A DNA stretch of 64,000 nucleotides. Source: Fluctibacter halophilus. Lineage in GTDB: Bacteria > Pseudomonadota > Gammaproteobacteria > Enterobacterales > Alteromonadaceae. Below, one piece after another: positions 37,047 to 46,801 of the stretch. Made by a program: the position numbers and the translations under genes. How positions within the stretch are numbered: the stretch's first letter is position 1; every line of letters begins with the position of its first letter. The notes beneath the pieces were generated by a model. The model was not told the origin of the DNA. It was given only the letters and a program-made list of their open reading frames with translations, and made no database searches. Location: assembly GCF_020687825.1 (NCBI RefSeq), contig NZ_JAJEWP010000002.1, forward strand, positions 434,001 through 498,000, read 5' to 3'.

Positions 37047-37763
37047 ATGAGCGTGGGCTATCGTAGTTTAGCAGTGTGTGCTGGCGTGTTGCTGAGCTTA
37101 GGCGGCTGTGCCACCAACAGTGTGCATCTGCCTAATTGGTTTGCACAGGAAGGACAGTCTCAGCCTGCAGTAGCGCCTGGTGAGACGGCCGAACAAGATA
37201 ACGGACTGCGCTACACGCCGGAACGTCGCGAGCTTGAAACACAGACTGCCGGCCCACCTGTTATGGTGTACATGACACCCAAGACAGTGTATCAGCCCCG
37301 TTTTACCCACAAACCTTTGCAGGACTATGCCGAACAGATTGCCATGCAACTGATGGACAGTGCACGGGGGCTGCGAGCGGATAGTCGTGTTGGCGTGGCG
37401 TCCTTTGTTACTCTGGACAGCAGTTTACAGCACGCTGACAGACTTGGTAATCAGTTGGCTGAAATGCTGATGACCGAGGTGCAGCAATTTGGTGTGCCGG
37501 TGGTGGATTTCAAAATGTTCGGTGGTGTCACCGTGCGCAGGGACGGTGACTTCGTGTTTACCCGCGCGCCGGGTGAAGTACGTCGTCGGGCACCAATGGA
37601 CTTTGTTCTGGCCGGAACCCTGGTGCGGGATGAAATGGGCGTGCGGGTCAACGCACGCATCATGGATTTTACCAGCGGCGCATCTGTGGCCAGTACCAGT
37701 GTGTTCATTCCGCGTTTCGTGGTTGAAGAGCTGGCACCACGTGCCGTGATGGTCAGCCCATAA
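37047..37763 (+). CDS. FlgO-like lipoprotein, third of three
   Basis: A 238-residue lipoprotein (lipobox SLGGC). Its opening after the Cys (NSVHLPNWFAQEGQ) parallels that of the second protein (ASFTNWFESEE), supporting duplication. The core reads VGVASFVTLDSSLQHADR, LGNQLAEMLMTEVQQFGVP, FVLAGTLVRDEMGVRVNARI. Possible partners FlgP and FlgT are not encoded in the window. A hairpin follows. Confidence 0.84.
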   Translation: MSVGYRSLAVCAGVLLSLGGCATNSVHLPNWFAQEGQSQPAVAPGETAEQDNGLRYTPERRELETQTAGPPVMVYMTPKTVYQPRFTHKPLQDYAEQIAMQLMDSARGLRADSRVGVASFVTLDSSLQHADRLGNQLAEMLMTEVQQFGVPVVDFKMFGGVTVRRDGDFVFTRAPGEVRRRAPMDFVLAGTLVRDEMGVRVNARIMDFTSGASVASTSVFIPRFVVEELAPRAVMVSP

Positions 37764-37779
37764 TGGTCGTTGGCGATTA

Positions 37780-37797
37780 AGGTGCCGCCGGGCACCT
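37780..37797 (+). terminator. Possible terminator hairpin after the FlgO-like genes
   Basis: AGGTGCC and GGCACCT form a seven-pair stem with a four-base loop, but only CGTTGCTG follows, so the T tract is poor. Confidence 0.35.
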
Positions 37798-37810
37798 CGT
37801 TGCTGTCCGA

Positions 37811-39493
37811 CTAGAGTTTAAATTGTGCCACCAATCTGTCGAGTGAATGGGTCTTATCCTTCATCACATTGCAGGTCTGCATGTTATTTGCCGACGACTC
37901 GGCGAGTGTGTGCGTGTGTTCGTTGACCTCATTGATCCGGTTACTGACATCATGGGATACCTGACTTTGCTGTTCCGCCGCAGTGGCAATCTCTGTATTC
38001 ATCTGATTAATGGTCTGGGTCGCAGTCGCAATCATCGACAATGACTTACGGGTTTCCTGCACTCGTTGTTGAGTATCCTGACTCTTATCCAGGCTCGATT
38101 GCATCGTATCCAGTGCTGAATTTGACCCTGACTGCAGGCTACTGATCATGTTTTGGATTTGCTCAGTACTGCTTTGTGTTTTGCTGGCCAGGCTACGTAC
38201 TTCGTCGGCGACAACCGCGAAACCTCTGCCTTGTTCGCCAGCTCTTGCCGCTTCAATCGCCGCATTCAGTGCCAGCAGGTTGGTCTGCTCGGCGATGCTT
38301 TCGATGATTTGTAGCAGGTCGGTGATTTTTTCGACATCACTACCCACCCGTTTGGTCACTTCACTGGCGCGGCTGATCTCTTCCAGCAGGCCGTTCATGC
38401 TGGCCACCGTTTCATCCACAACACCAGCAGCTACAGAGCCTTGTTCGTCGGCTTGTTTGGCAGCTTCCGCAGCACCCGAGGCACTCTGTGAAACCGATTG
38501 AGACGCGGCGGACATTTCGGTGACAGCAGTGGCGATCTGGTCGGTACTGCTTTGTTGCTCAAGGGCAATCTTGTCCAGCATGATTGCCTGGGATTCCAGA
38601 TTGCCGGTCTCTGTACGGATGTCCTGTACCAAGTCGCGAATGTCCAACATCATCTTGCGCAGGAAGCCGGTCAGCTGATTCACATAACCGGCCAATGCGC
38701 CGATTTCGTGTTCGTCGCTAACCTGCACCGTCTGGGTCAAATCGCCATTGCCGGCCGCCAGATCCCGAATCGAATCGGATACCTGATTGAGTGGTTGAAT
38801 GATGCTGCGTTTGATCAACAACCCGATACCGACGGCGATGCCAATCAGCGCGGCGCTGATCACCGTAAGCCAGGTCAGCAGCACGGTAGTTGAGTCGTCG
38901 ATTTTCTGCTCGATGCGTTCAACGTGTCCTTCAATTTCATCGATATAAAAGCCGGTGCCGAGCATCATGTCCCAGCGGGGGAAATACACTGAGTAGGACA
39001 ACTTTGGATGAGGTGTTTTTTCACCTAACTTAGGGAAGTAATAGGTCACATACTGGGTGCCATTGCCAAGTCCATTGTTCTTACCTGCGGTGATCAACTC
39101 TCGGATCAGGTAAGTGCCGTTGGTGTCCTTCAGATCCCAGTAGCTGTTGCCCACACCGGCTTCATCCAGACCGTTGAATAGCCGTACGCCTTTACTGTCA
39201 TAACCGAAAAAGTAGCCTGAGTCGCCAAAACTAAAATGCTTGAGCAGGGCGATAGCCTCTTCACGGCTGGCATTCCGTTCATATAAGGGAGACACCAGGC
39301 TGACACCAAGCTCGATCAGTGATTTGGCTTCGTGTTTGCGGTCGTTAAGGAGCAACGCTCTGCTGTCCTCCAATTGCGTGTCTGACAGGCTATTCAGTTC
39401 CACGATGAGTGCGGTGGTAAGCAGACATCCCAGCAATAAGGCCGGCACGATGGACAGCAGCAGAAGCTTTTGTTTGATGGAAAAATTCAGCAT
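37811..39493 (-). CDS. Methyl-accepting chemotaxis protein with single Cache domain
   Basis: A 560-residue chemoreceptor. Membrane segment 1 is near residues 9-32. The periplasmic sCache_2-type sensor (about 34-195) shows [20 protein letters not shown] and the late [14 protein letters not shown]. Segment 2 is near 203-226, followed by HAMP and the signalling domain with [20 protein letters not shown]. It ends in VAQFKL with no CheR tether. Such sensors bind small organic acids in other species; the ligand here is unknown. It lies tail-to-tail with the FlgO-like operon. Confidence 0.93.
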   Translation of the reverse strand: MLNFSIKQKLLLLSIVPALLLGCLLTTALIVELNSLSDTQLEDSRALLLNDRKHEAKSLIELGVSLVSPLYERNASREEAIALLKHFSFGDSGYFFGYDSKGVRLFNGLDEAGVGNSYWDLKDTNGTYLIRELITAGKNNGLGNGTQYVTYYFPKLGEKTPHPKLSYSVYFPRWDMMLGTGFYIDEIEGHVERIEQKIDDSTTVLLTWLTVISAALIGIAVGIGLLIKRSIIQPLNQVSDSIRDLAAGNGDLTQTVQVSDEHEIGALAGYVNQLTGFLRKMMLDIRDLVQDIRTETGNLESQAIMLDKIALEQQSSTDQIATAVTEMSAASQSVSQSASGAAEAAKQADEQGSVAAGVVDETVASMNGLLEEISRASEVTKRVGSDVEKITDLLQIIESIAEQTNLLALNAAIEAARAGEQGRGFAVVADEVRSLASKTQSSTEQIQNMISSLQSGSNSALDTMQSSLDKSQDTQQRVQETRKSLSMIATATQTINQMNTEIATAAEQQSQVSHDVSNRINEVNEHTHTLAESSANNMQTCNVMKDKTHSLDRLVAQFKL

Positions 39494-39735
39494 ATTGAGC
39501 CTACCCTTGGTCCCGCAGCAAACGTTTCGGGTTCGGTTTTGTTGAAAGGGAACCCGATGAGGTCGGTAAATAGATGATTAACATATAATTAACAATCCTC
39601 CGCATGTAAAGTTTACGACCACAGTTGTCAGCACTGATGAGCAATTCCTGTCAGATTTTTTTAAACAAATATGTCAGGTTTTTCCGATGCCACTCGTCTA
39701 CAGGGATAAGTCACGAGAAAAAAGGAAAAAAGACC

Positions 39736-40446
39736 ATGACAATCTCTACCCCATTCGTCCCGACCAAAGCCACCTTAGACGATAGCGCGAACTGGTTAAA
39801 AAAAGGCTGGCAGCTGTTTACCAATGCGCCTTTTTCGCTATTCGGGTTGCTGATGACGCTACTGATAATTGAGGGCGGTCTGCAGTTGTTACCCGCGCCG
39901 ATGGGCGTGCTGCTATCCAAGTTAATGATGGCTGGTTTGATGGCATCGTTGTGGCCATTGCTGCACAACCTGTCGACCAACGGTCGACTGTCGTTTGCAT
40001 CCTTGCGGCAGTATTCAGGCTGGCACCGGATCCCGTTGTTGTGTTTGCCCCTCCTGTTGCCCTTTATCGTGCAGTTGGCCGTTGCCGCAAGTCTGCTGGG
40101 CCGCGATGGATTGGACTTGCTGCTGTTTGCCGTACCGGTCGATATTGCGGCCTATCAGCTGGCGATGATTTTTGCCGCGGGCGCTCCCGTAAGCCTGCTA
40201 CTGATGTTTGCCCCTGCACGTATTTTGCTCGCCAACGACAGTGTAGGCACAGCGCTCAGGGCCAGTGTTTCAGCCGTATTGCGTGCCTGGCGCCCGCTGT
40301 CTGTCGTCCTGTTGATCAATGTGATAGTTTTGGCCCTGGTGCCATACACCTTCCTGCTCAGTGCGCTGTTGCTCAGTCCATGGCTGATGTGTGTGCACTA
40401 TCAGGCGTATCGCGGGATTTTTTCCAATCAAAAGGAGACTCGGTGA
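39736..40446 (+). CDS. BPSS1780-like integral membrane protein
   Basis: A 236-residue protein with about six membrane segments. The opening DDSANWLKKGWQLFTNAPFSLFG matches the start of BPSS1780-type proteins, whose function is unknown. AAAGGAAAAAAGACC precedes ATG 39736. It overlaps the sigma factor gene by four bases (GTGA), so the pair is translationally coupled and may be functionally linked. Confidence 0.72.
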   Translation: MTISTPFVPTKATLDDSANWLKKGWQLFTNAPFSLFGLLMTLLIIEGGLQLLPAPMGVLLSKLMMAGLMASLWPLLHNLSTNGRLSFASLRQYSGWHRIPLLCLPLLLPFIVQLAVAASLLGRDGLDLLLFAVPVDIAAYQLAMIFAAGAPVSLLLMFAPARILLANDSVGTALRASVSAVLRAWRPLSVVLLINVIVLALVPYTFLLSALLLSPWLMCVHYQAYRGIFSNQKETR

Positions 40447-40922
40447 GTCAGGGAACAGACATTGAGCAACTGCTGACTGAACACGCGCCAATGTTGGCGC
40501 GTATTGCAGCAAACCATGAAGTGAATCTTGCCGTGCGGGAAGAACTGTTGCAGGAAATCAGCGTTGCTGTCTGGCATGGACTGGCGCGTTTTCGCGGCGA
40601 GGCCAGTGTCAAAACCTACATTGCGCGTATTGCGCACAATCGTTGTGTGGATCATGTGGTGCGTGAACAGCGGCACTATCACCCATTGGACACAGACGCG
40701 CCGGTTGAACAGGCCCCCGAAACCTTTGTCAGCGAAAGTGAACATGTTCGGATGGATCTGCACGCGGCAATGCTGCGCCTGTCATTGGGTTTTCGTCAGG
40801 TGATTGGCATGCAGTTAGAAGGCTTTACCCAGTCAGAGATTGCTCAGGTGCTCGGCATTAGCGAAGCCGCTGTTGCCCAGCGCTCTTCAAGGGCCCGCAA
40901 GCAACTTGAACAATGGCTTTAA
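40443..40922 (+). CDS. ECF-type sigma-70 family RNA polymerase sigma factor
   Basis: A 159-residue sigma factor with regions 2 and 4 only. Region 2 shows LLQEISVAVWHGLARFRGE and TYIARIAHNRCVDHVV; region 4 shows FTQSEIAQVLGISEAAVAQR followed by SSRARKQLEQWL. GTG 40443 follows AAAAGGAGACTC with ideal spacing. No classical zinc-type anti-sigma (HxxxCxxC) is next to it. The four-helix membrane protein encoded ten bases downstream is the likely regulator. Its regulon is unknown. Confidence 0.9.
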   Translation: MSQGTDIEQLLTEHAPMLARIAANHEVNLAVREELLQEISVAVWHGLARFRGEASVKTYIARIAHNRCVDHVVREQRHYHPLDTDAPVEQAPETFVSESEHVRMDLHAAMLRLSLGFRQVIGMQLEGFTQSEIAQVLGISEAAVAQRSSRARKQLEQWL

Positions 40923-40932
40923 AGGAGATCGT

Positions 40933-41502
40933 ATGGATCCCAAATTGACACAATGGCAACAACAGTATCAACAGCAAACTCCTGCGGTGGACGTTGCTGC
41001 GCTGGTGGCCCACGCACAACGTCAGCAACGCAAGGAACACGGGTTGGCGCTGTTGGATGTTTTCGCCGGTCTGGCAGTCAGTCTTTTTTGCCTGATTGCC
41101 TTGGTGTTTCTGGCGCAAAGCTGGCAGGAGCAAGTCTTGTATGCCGGCCTGGCACCGATCCCCATTGGTTTCGGTCTGTGGGCATACCGATTGCGTAAAC
41201 GACACTGGCAACAGCAGGCGCTGGATGTGTCACATGCCACGGCGTTGAAGCGCCAACAGTTGTATAATCAGTGTCGCTACTGGCAGGTTTCTGCCTGGGG
41301 CGTTGGCCTGCTGTGGGCTGGCCTGGCGTTGACCGCACTGATTGTCACACTGGGCCATGGCGATGTTCATCCCTGGGCCGTGTCCTTGGCCGTCAATGCT
41401 GTGGTGTTGGCCTTCACGGTGGGGCGCTACCGTGTTGTAAAAGCCCGTTTACCCCTCAAACTCAAAGCCCTCGACGGGATTCAGTCTGACGCTGACCCGT
41501 AG
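40933..41502 (+). CDS. Four-helix membrane protein, candidate anti-sigma factor
   Basis: A 189-residue protein. A cytoplasmic N-terminal helix-rich tail (about residues 1-42, Gln-rich) precedes two pairs of membrane helices (about 43-66, 72-88, 124-145, 150-168). TTTAAAGGAGATCGT gives a good ribosome site. Position directly after the ECF sigma gene suggests that the N-terminal tail binds the sigma factor. This is inference from context; no anti-sigma motif is present. Confidence 0.6.
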   Translation: MDPKLTQWQQQYQQQTPAVDVAALVAHAQRQQRKEHGLALLDVFAGLAVSLFCLIALVFLAQSWQEQVLYAGLAPIPIGFGLWAYRLRKRHWQQQALDVSHATALKRQQLYNQCRYWQVSAWGVGLLWAGLALTALIVTLGHGDVHPWAVSLAVNAVVLAFTVGRYRVVKARLPLKLKALDGIQSDADP

Positions 41503-41506
41503 TGGT

Positions 41507-42583
41507 TTACTGTGACAACTCGTCGAGGATCACAATGTCTGCACCATGTTGGACGTTGTCCAACACGTTTAAAAACCGGGTCAGTGGCGCGTGGGAGGAT
41601 TTATCCCCCATGCCCCAACTGGCGTTGCCATACCCCCATGGAATAACGGTTTTGCAGGACAGGTCTTTCGCCGCCATCAACGCATCTTCCGGGGTCATGT
41701 GGACATAGCGATACCATTTGGGGTGCGCCTCGCTATGGTAGGATGCTATGGGCAGCAAACAGATATCCATGCCGCCGTAGCGCTGGCCAATGTCTTTAAA
41801 ATGCGCTGAATAGCCGGTGTCACCGGCATAGAAAAGGGTTTGGCCCTGACTTTCCACCACCCAGCCAGACCAGGACACGGCGTTCTCATCTTCGTACAGA
41901 TACGGCACCAGTACGCGACTGCTGAAATGGTGCGCCGGCACCGCCGTGATGACACTTTGACCTAAGGTCGTTTGACTGAACCAGCCTAACTCATTGACCG
42001 ACAAGCCAGCGTCAGGAAAGTGCCGGGACATTCCCAGCGGCGTGAAATAACGCACATTGTCTGGCAAATCACTGACGCTGGCGCGACTGAAGTGATCATA
42101 GTGGACATGGGAATACAAAACGCCTTCAATTGCGTCGAAGCCACCCTGTGGTGTCGGGTAGCGAAGTCGGTAATTGCCATTAAACCAGGCATGCAGCCAG
42201 TTGATCGGCCAGTCAAACTCTTGCAATACCGGATCGGTTGCCAGTGTTTCACCGCTGGGAGTGGTGATCAGAAAAAACGCATGTCCCAGCCATTGAACCC
42301 TGAACCCCTGTTCAAATTCAGCCGCCCCTAATGTGCCTTGGTATTGGCACCCTTGTTCGGGCCGACAGTGGATTTCCTGGCGGGGCTGATAGCAATTTTC
42401 AGTACAGGTAAAAGGGTAGTCCTTTTCTCCGGGATACAGGTTGGTGTAACGCCCGGAATCACTATCAATCGGTTGTTGCTGATCTTGAGTCACCTGCACG
42501 CGGTTGGCGCTGCAACCGAACAGTAAGGCAAGACACAACACGGTCAGCGCGGATTGCAAAAAGCGAAGCATCAATCGGTTCAT
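41507..42583 (-). CDS. MBL-fold hydrolase lipoprotein (NAPE-PLD/RomA-like)
   Basis: A 358-residue lipoprotein (lipobox LLFGC). The metallo-beta-lactamase fold shows the metal motif HVHYDH in YSHVHYDHFSRAS, further ligands in VPAHHFSSR and YAGDTGYSAHF, and an HMTPEDALMAAKDL C-terminus. These features match the NAPE-PLD/RomA-like branch. Substrates may be phosphodiesters or lipids, not proven. It overlaps mnmC by four bases, so both are on one transcript. Confidence 0.87.
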   Translation of the reverse strand: MNRLMLRFLQSALTVLCLALLFGCSANRVQVTQDQQQPIDSDSGRYTNLYPGEKDYPFTCTENCYQPRQEIHCRPEQGCQYQGTLGAAEFEQGFRVQWLGHAFFLITTPSGETLATDPVLQEFDWPINWLHAWFNGNYRLRYPTPQGGFDAIEGVLYSHVHYDHFSRASVSDLPDNVRYFTPLGMSRHFPDAGLSVNELGWFSQTTLGQSVITAVPAHHFSSRVLVPYLYEDENAVSWSGWVVESQGQTLFYAGDTGYSAHFKDIGQRYGGMDICLLPIASYHSEAHPKWYRYVHMTPEDALMAAKDLSCKTVIPWGYGNASWGMGDKSSHAPLTRFLNVLDNVQHGADIVILDELSQ

Positions 42584-44595
42584 AATGTGACAGGGGTTCC
42601 TCGTTGCAGGTCTCGGATCAAGAAGCGGTTCGGCGCCACCGCGTCCGCCATAGCTTGTGAAACGGGCAGACTTTCACCCAGCAGGTCGCTGACCAACAGC
42701 TCGGCCAACAGCGGAGCACTGGTTAATCCCCGTGAGCCAAGGCCGGTTAGCACTGACAAGCCGCTGTGGATTGCTGGTAGAGGCAAGTCGCTGCGGCGGG
42801 CATCTTTACTCAGTGGTGCATAATCCTGCATCTGTTGATGCCAGTGGGGCACCTGACCGGCCACAGGCATGCGATCGGGGGTGGAACAGCGCAGTGCCGC
42901 TCGCCCGGTATCGTCATGCTGCAGGTGTTGCGCCCAGTTTGTTTGCGCCATAACGCGCTGATGCAGGTCAATGTTGTGCGCCGCCTCTTGGGCCCTGAAC
43001 TGGCAATCGGGATCCTGTTTGACGTAGGTCGAGCCCAGCGCCATTCGGCCTTCATACGCCGGGGTCATATAGCCTTTGTGACAGAGTACCGTGCGCAGTG
43101 CGGCATACGGGGCGTTGGCCGGAATGGCTTCGACCTGACCCCGAACTGCGCTTAGCGGCAGCCCTGCCAGGGTCTGATGGGTGCGCAAATCAGCACCTTC
43201 ACACAAAATCACCTGATCATAGCGGGCATCGTGCGCCTGGTTAAAACTGACCCGCCAGCCTTCGTCCTGGCGTTGTAAAGCCGACACGGTATGGGCGGTT
43301 TTAACCGCTACAGGAGCCAGGGCAGCGCTGGCGTCGAGTAGCGCTTTGACCAGTTGCTGAGGGTGGATCCAGCCCCCCAGGGGTATCCACAAGCCAGGGT
43401 AGGGCAAATCCACATTGGCCAATGTGGTGGATTCGTCGGCCTCAGTTGGCCGTATCAGCCACGTTGGCCACACGTTGTTGTCTATCAGCGTTTTACGCCG
43501 TTGTAGGGTTGTGTCGCTAAAGGCCAGTTGCAGCACACCACACCAGTCGTGGGCGAAGTCAAAGCCTTGTTTCAGCACCTCATCATAGCGACGGCGGGCA
43601 TGCAGAAAGCCGCTCGCCTGCCATTGACTGGCGAGACTGGCTACGCCGTGAAGCTGGGGGTAAAAGCCGCCCTGTCGATTGCCGGAAGCCCCGGCGGCAA
43701 TGCTGTCTTCGCGGCACACCACATCTGCACCGATCCCTCGCAGTGACAGACTGTAGGCGACATTGGCACCGGCCAATCCGGCGCCGACAATCAGCACCCG
43801 TTGCTTGTCAGTCAGGTTGCCGTCAGCACGCACGAACCAGGTTTTGTCCTTGATGGGGACCGACGGCCCGTGCCATTGGCCTGCCAGCATGTCTCTCTTA
43901 CGTCCAAAGCCGCGCCGTTTTTCTACCTCAAATCCGGCATCCCGAAGCGCCCGTTTGACAAAGCCGGCGGCGGTGAAAGTGGCAAAAGTGCAACCCGGGC
44001 GTGCCAGTCGCGCCATGTTGTCATACAGGCACCCCTGCCACATTTGCGGGTTCTTACTCGGTGCAAAACCATCCAGAAACCAGGCATCAATCACGCCACC
44101 GGGCCGGGCGGCCAGCTGTGGCAATGTGTCGTTGATGTCACCCAGGTGCAGATCCAGGATCACCTTGCCCTGATCAAACGTCATGCGGTGCAGACCTTCT
44201 AACGGCAGGCAATAGGCATCGACCAGTAAATTGGCTTCACAGGCCAGTTCTGGCCAGGCTGTCAGGGCTGTCTTTAAATCTTCACGGGTTAATGGGTATT
44301 TTTCTGTAGTGAACACGTGTAAGCTGAAATCCGGACCGTCGGGATTTTCACGTCGAAATGTCCGGTATGCGTGCCACAGGGCCAGAAAGTTCAGGCCAGT
44401 GCCAAACCCGGTTTCTGCCACGGTAAAGCGCGGGTGCTGCCATTGCTGCCAGCGCTCGGGCAGTCCGTTATTGGTGAGAAACACATGACGGGTTTCTGCC
44501 AATCCATCGTGATTGGAGAAATACACGTCATCGAACTGTTGGGCAACCGGTGTTCCCTGTTCGTTAAAGGCAATGGTGGCAGGTGTGATCGGCAC
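42580..44595 (-). CDS. mnmC: Bifunctional tRNA wobble-uridine modification enzyme
   Basis: Completes mnm5s2U at the tRNA wobble position. The 671 residues hold two enzymes. The N-terminal SAM methyltransferase (about 1-250) carries VAETGFGTGLNFLALWHAY and WFLDGFAPSKNPQMW. The C-terminal FAD oxidoreductase (about 265-660) carries LIVGAGLAGANVAYSLSLRG and GNRQGGFYPQL. This fusion is the E. coli form. It is divergent from fabB, also as in E. coli. Confidence 0.95.
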   Translation of the reverse strand: MPITPATIAFNEQGTPVAQQFDDVYFSNHDGLAETRHVFLTNNGLPERWQQWQHPRFTVAETGFGTGLNFLALWHAYRTFRRENPDGPDFSLHVFTTEKYPLTREDLKTALTAWPELACEANLLVDAYCLPLEGLHRMTFDQGKVILDLHLGDINDTLPQLAARPGGVIDAWFLDGFAPSKNPQMWQGCLYDNMARLARPGCTFATFTAAGFVKRALRDAGFEVEKRRGFGRKRDMLAGQWHGPSVPIKDKTWFVRADGNLTDKQRVLIVGAGLAGANVAYSLSLRGIGADVVCREDSIAAGASGNRQGGFYPQLHGVASLASQWQASGFLHARRRYDEVLKQGFDFAHDWCGVLQLAFSDTTLQRRKTLIDNNVWPTWLIRPTEADESTTLANVDLPYPGLWIPLGGWIHPQQLVKALLDASAALAPVAVKTAHTVSALQRQDEGWRVSFNQAHDARYDQVILCEGADLRTHQTLAGLPLSAVRGQVEAIPANAPYAALRTVLCHKGYMTPAYEGRMALGSTYVKQDPDCQFRAQEAAHNIDLHQRVMAQTNWAQHLQHDDTGRAALRCSTPDRMPVAGQVPHWHQQMQDYAPLSKDARRSDLPLPAIHSGLSVLTGLGSRGLTSAPLLAELLVSDLLGESLPVSQAMADAVAPNRFLIRDLQRGTPVTL

Positions 44596-44738
44596 GGTAA
44601 CGTCTGGTTCTGAAAAATGGGACGACAGTGTAAGTCAGCTGTGCCGTTTTGACAAAAGAGCAGACCACTTATGGCGTGAAAATCATTACTATAGGCGGCG
44701 AAATTTTAGACCCACAACGATCAAAGGTTAATTGAACT

Positions 44739-45953
44739 ATGAGAAGAGCTGTTATCACCGGTATGGGCATCGTGTCCAGCATAGGCGTGAATCAACAGGA
44801 CGTATTGGCGTCGCTGCGCGAAGGCCGCTCGGGGATCACCCATTCCCAGGAATTTGAAGACATTGGCATGCGCAGCCATGTGTGGGGCGACATTGATATT
44901 GATTTGTCCGAACATATCGATCGAAAAACGTTACGCTTTATGGGCGATGCAGCCGGTTTCGCCTACGTTGCTATGCAACAGGCGATTGAAGATTCAGGCC
45001 TGACCGAAGAGATGATTTCCAACGTGCGCACCGGCATTATCGCAGGGTCGGGTGGTGCATCGTCGAAAAACCAGGTTGAAGCCGCTGACATTCTGCGTGA
45101 GAAAGGCGTAAAGCGCGTTGGTCCCTACATGGTTACCCGCTGCATGGGTAGCACCGTTTCTGCTTGTCTGGCAACGCCGTTTAAGATCAAGGGCGTTAAC
45201 TACTCCATCAGCTCTGCCTGTTCGACCAGTGCACACTGTATTGGCCACGCGGTGGAACAGATCCAACTGGGCAAACAAGACATCATTTTTGCCGGTGGTG
45301 GTGAAGAGCTGCACTGGTCATTGTCATCCGAATTTGATGCCATGGGGGCATTGTCGACCAAGTACAATGACAACCCGGCCGTAGCGTCCCGCACTTACGA
45401 TGCCGATCGTGACGGTTTTGTCAGTTCCGGTGGTGGCGGTATGCTGGTGGTTGAAGAGCTGGAACATGCGCTGGCACGAGGCGCGAAAATTTACGCCGAA
45501 ATCGTCGGTTACGGTGCGACGTCCGACGGTGCGGATATGGTTGCACCTTCCGGTGAAGGCGCTATTCGCTGCATGCAACAGGCGATGGCGACCGTGGAAG
45601 GGGACATCGATTACCTGAACACCCACGGCACTTCCACCCCGGTGGGCGACGTTAAAGAACTTTACGCCATCCGCGAAGTATTTGGTGACAAAGCGCCGCC
45701 GCTGAGTGCCACCAAAGCCATGACCGGTCACGCACTGGGCGCCGCCGGTGTCAACGAGGCGATCTATTCGTTGTTGATGCTGGAGCACGGCTTCATTGCG
45801 CCGTCGATCAATATCGACACCCTGGATGAACAGGCCCAGGGGCTGGATATCGTGACGGAAACCCGCAATACCCCCCTGCGCACGGTGATGTCCAACAGCT
45901 TTGGCTTTGGCGGCACCAACGCAACATTGGTCATGCAGAAGTATCAGGGCTAG
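44739..45953 (+). CDS. fabB: 3-oxoacyl-ACP synthase I
   Basis: Elongating condensing enzyme needed for unsaturated fatty acids. The 404 residues have the Cys-His-His triad: Cys161 in [10 protein letters not shown], His in [11 protein letters not shown], and His in [24 protein letters not shown] closes the fold. fabA, its partner in Pseudomonas, is not adjacent. The gap to mnmC (143 bases) should hold the promoter; TTGACA at about 44650 is the best -35 but has no good -10 at 17 bases. Confidence 0.96.
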   Translation: MRRAVITGMGIVSSIGVNQQDVLASLREGRSGITHSQEFEDIGMRSHVWGDIDIDLSEHIDRKTLRFMGDAAGFAYVAMQQAIEDSGLTEEMISNVRTGIIAGSGGASSKNQVEAADILREKGVKRVGPYMVTRCMGSTVSACLATPFKIKGVNYSISSACSTSAHCIGHAVEQIQLGKQDIIFAGGGEELHWSLSSEFDAMGALSTKYNDNPAVASRTYDADRDGFVSSGGGGMLVVEELEHALARGAKIYAEIVGYGATSDGADMVAPSGEGAIRCMQQAMATVEGDIDYLNTHGTSTPVGDVKELYAIREVFGDKAPPLSATKAMTGHALGAAGVNEAIYSLLMLEHGFIAPSINIDTLDEQAQGLDIVTETRNTPLRTVMSNSFGFGGTNATLVMQKYQG

Positions 45954-45971
45954 TTCAGAGGCCTCAATGCT

Positions 45972-46002
45972 AAAAAAGCCCGCCTTATCGCGGTTTTTTT
46001 TG
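45972..46002. terminator. Bidirectional terminator between fabB and the Crp-like gene
   Basis: A short CCGC/GCGG stem sits between an A6 and a T8 run. It suits both convergent transcripts, though the stem is weak. Confidence 0.55.
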
Positions 46003-46013
46003 TGCCTGTTGGC

Positions 46014-46712
46014 TTAACACGCCAGTTGTTGCAAACCATCGGTGTCGTGTACCACGATTTTTCCGTAGTGCAGGGAAATCAGTTCGCGGCGCTGCAATTC
46101 TCGCAGGCGCTGATTGACCGCCTGTCGTGAGGCATTCAGCATCGCGGCCAAATCATCCTGTGACAGTGACAAGGTATGGGGCAATCCCGCGTGCGGATCC
46201 CGTTGGCCGAGGTTGGTGGTCAACATGCACAGTCGTAGCGCCAATCGGCCCATCAGCGACAGTGAGCCGGCATCGTCCATCAGGCTGAACAGCAAGCGTA
46301 CACGCTGACACAGCAAGCGGGCGAAATGGGCGTACAGCGCCGGCTCCTGCTCCAGCAACTGTTCAAAGCTGTGCTGCGGAATGCGCAACAAATGCACGTC
46401 ACTTTCGGCCACATTGTTGTGGGTGCGCGGTAAATGGTCAAACAGCGAAATTTCGCCAAACCAACTGCCGGGCTCAAGCCAGGTCAATACCATTTCAGCG
46501 CCCTGGGGGCTGACGTTGCTGATCCGCAACCGGCCCTCGAGTAACACATACAAGCCATCCGGCGCGTCACCTTTGTGGTGCACTACGGCCCCAGCATGCA
46601 GGTGCTTTTCGCGGCAATGGGCAAGGAGCAATTGCTGAATGGCAAGGGGAAGTTCGTTGTACCAGCTATTGGTGGCGAGCGTGGCGTGTTGTTCAGGGGT
46701 CAGGGTTATCAT
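46014..46712 (-). CDS. Crp/Fnr-family transcription regulator
   Basis: A 232-residue regulator. A cyclic-nucleotide-binding-type beta-roll (about 25-125) contains FGEISLFDHLPRTHNN, near the E. coli CRP pattern. A long dimer helix and a winged helix-turn-helix follow. The recognition helix is SRQAVNQ (195-201): Arg is kept where CRP has Arg180, but Glu181 is replaced by Gln197. There are no N-terminal iron-sulfur cysteines, so it is not FNR-like. It is divergent from the aldolase gene, with a TGTCA-N6-TGACA palindrome just ahead of its start. Confidence 0.9.
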   Translation of the reverse strand: MITLTPEQHATLATNSWYNELPLAIQQLLLAHCREKHLHAGAVVHHKGDAPDGLYVLLEGRLRISNVSPQGAEMVLTWLEPGSWFGEISLFDHLPRTHNNVAESDVHLLRIPQHSFEQLLEQEPALYAHFARLLCQRVRLLFSLMDDAGSLSLMGRLALRLCMLTTNLGQRDPHAGLPHTLSLSQDDLAAMLNASRQAVNQRLRELQRRELISLHYGKIVVHDTDGLQQLAC

Positions 46713-46720
46713 GAGCGAAA

Positions 46721-46736
46721 TGTCAACCAGATGACA
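46721..46736. promoter_or_regulatory. Palindrome TGTCA-N6-TGACA, candidate operator
   Basis: TGTCAACCAGATGACA has the geometry of Crp-family sites (5-6-5). It lies nine bases before the regulator start, in the 89-base divergent gap with the aldolase gene. The same motif recurs upstream of fimV at 52164-52179. Confidence 0.5.
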
Positions 46737-46801
46737 GTTTAAGGCAAAGGTCTAGGATAGGGTGGACGCTGACACAATTCAATCGGCCAGGGGACAAGAC
46801 G

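Noticed and set aside
39607-39614. TAAAGTTT, an ideal sigma-28 -35, upstream of the sigma-factor operon
   Set aside because: No GCCGATAA-like element at 15 or 11 bases downstream on that strand.
39951-40442. Long 5' extension of the sigma-factor frame
   Set aside because: It is the shifted frame of the BPSS1780-like gene; a strong ribosome site marks the real start at GTG 40443.
44650-44695. TTGACA near fabB as a full sigma-70 promoter
   Set aside because: No acceptable -10 at 16-18 bases; TATAGG further down has no -35 of its own.
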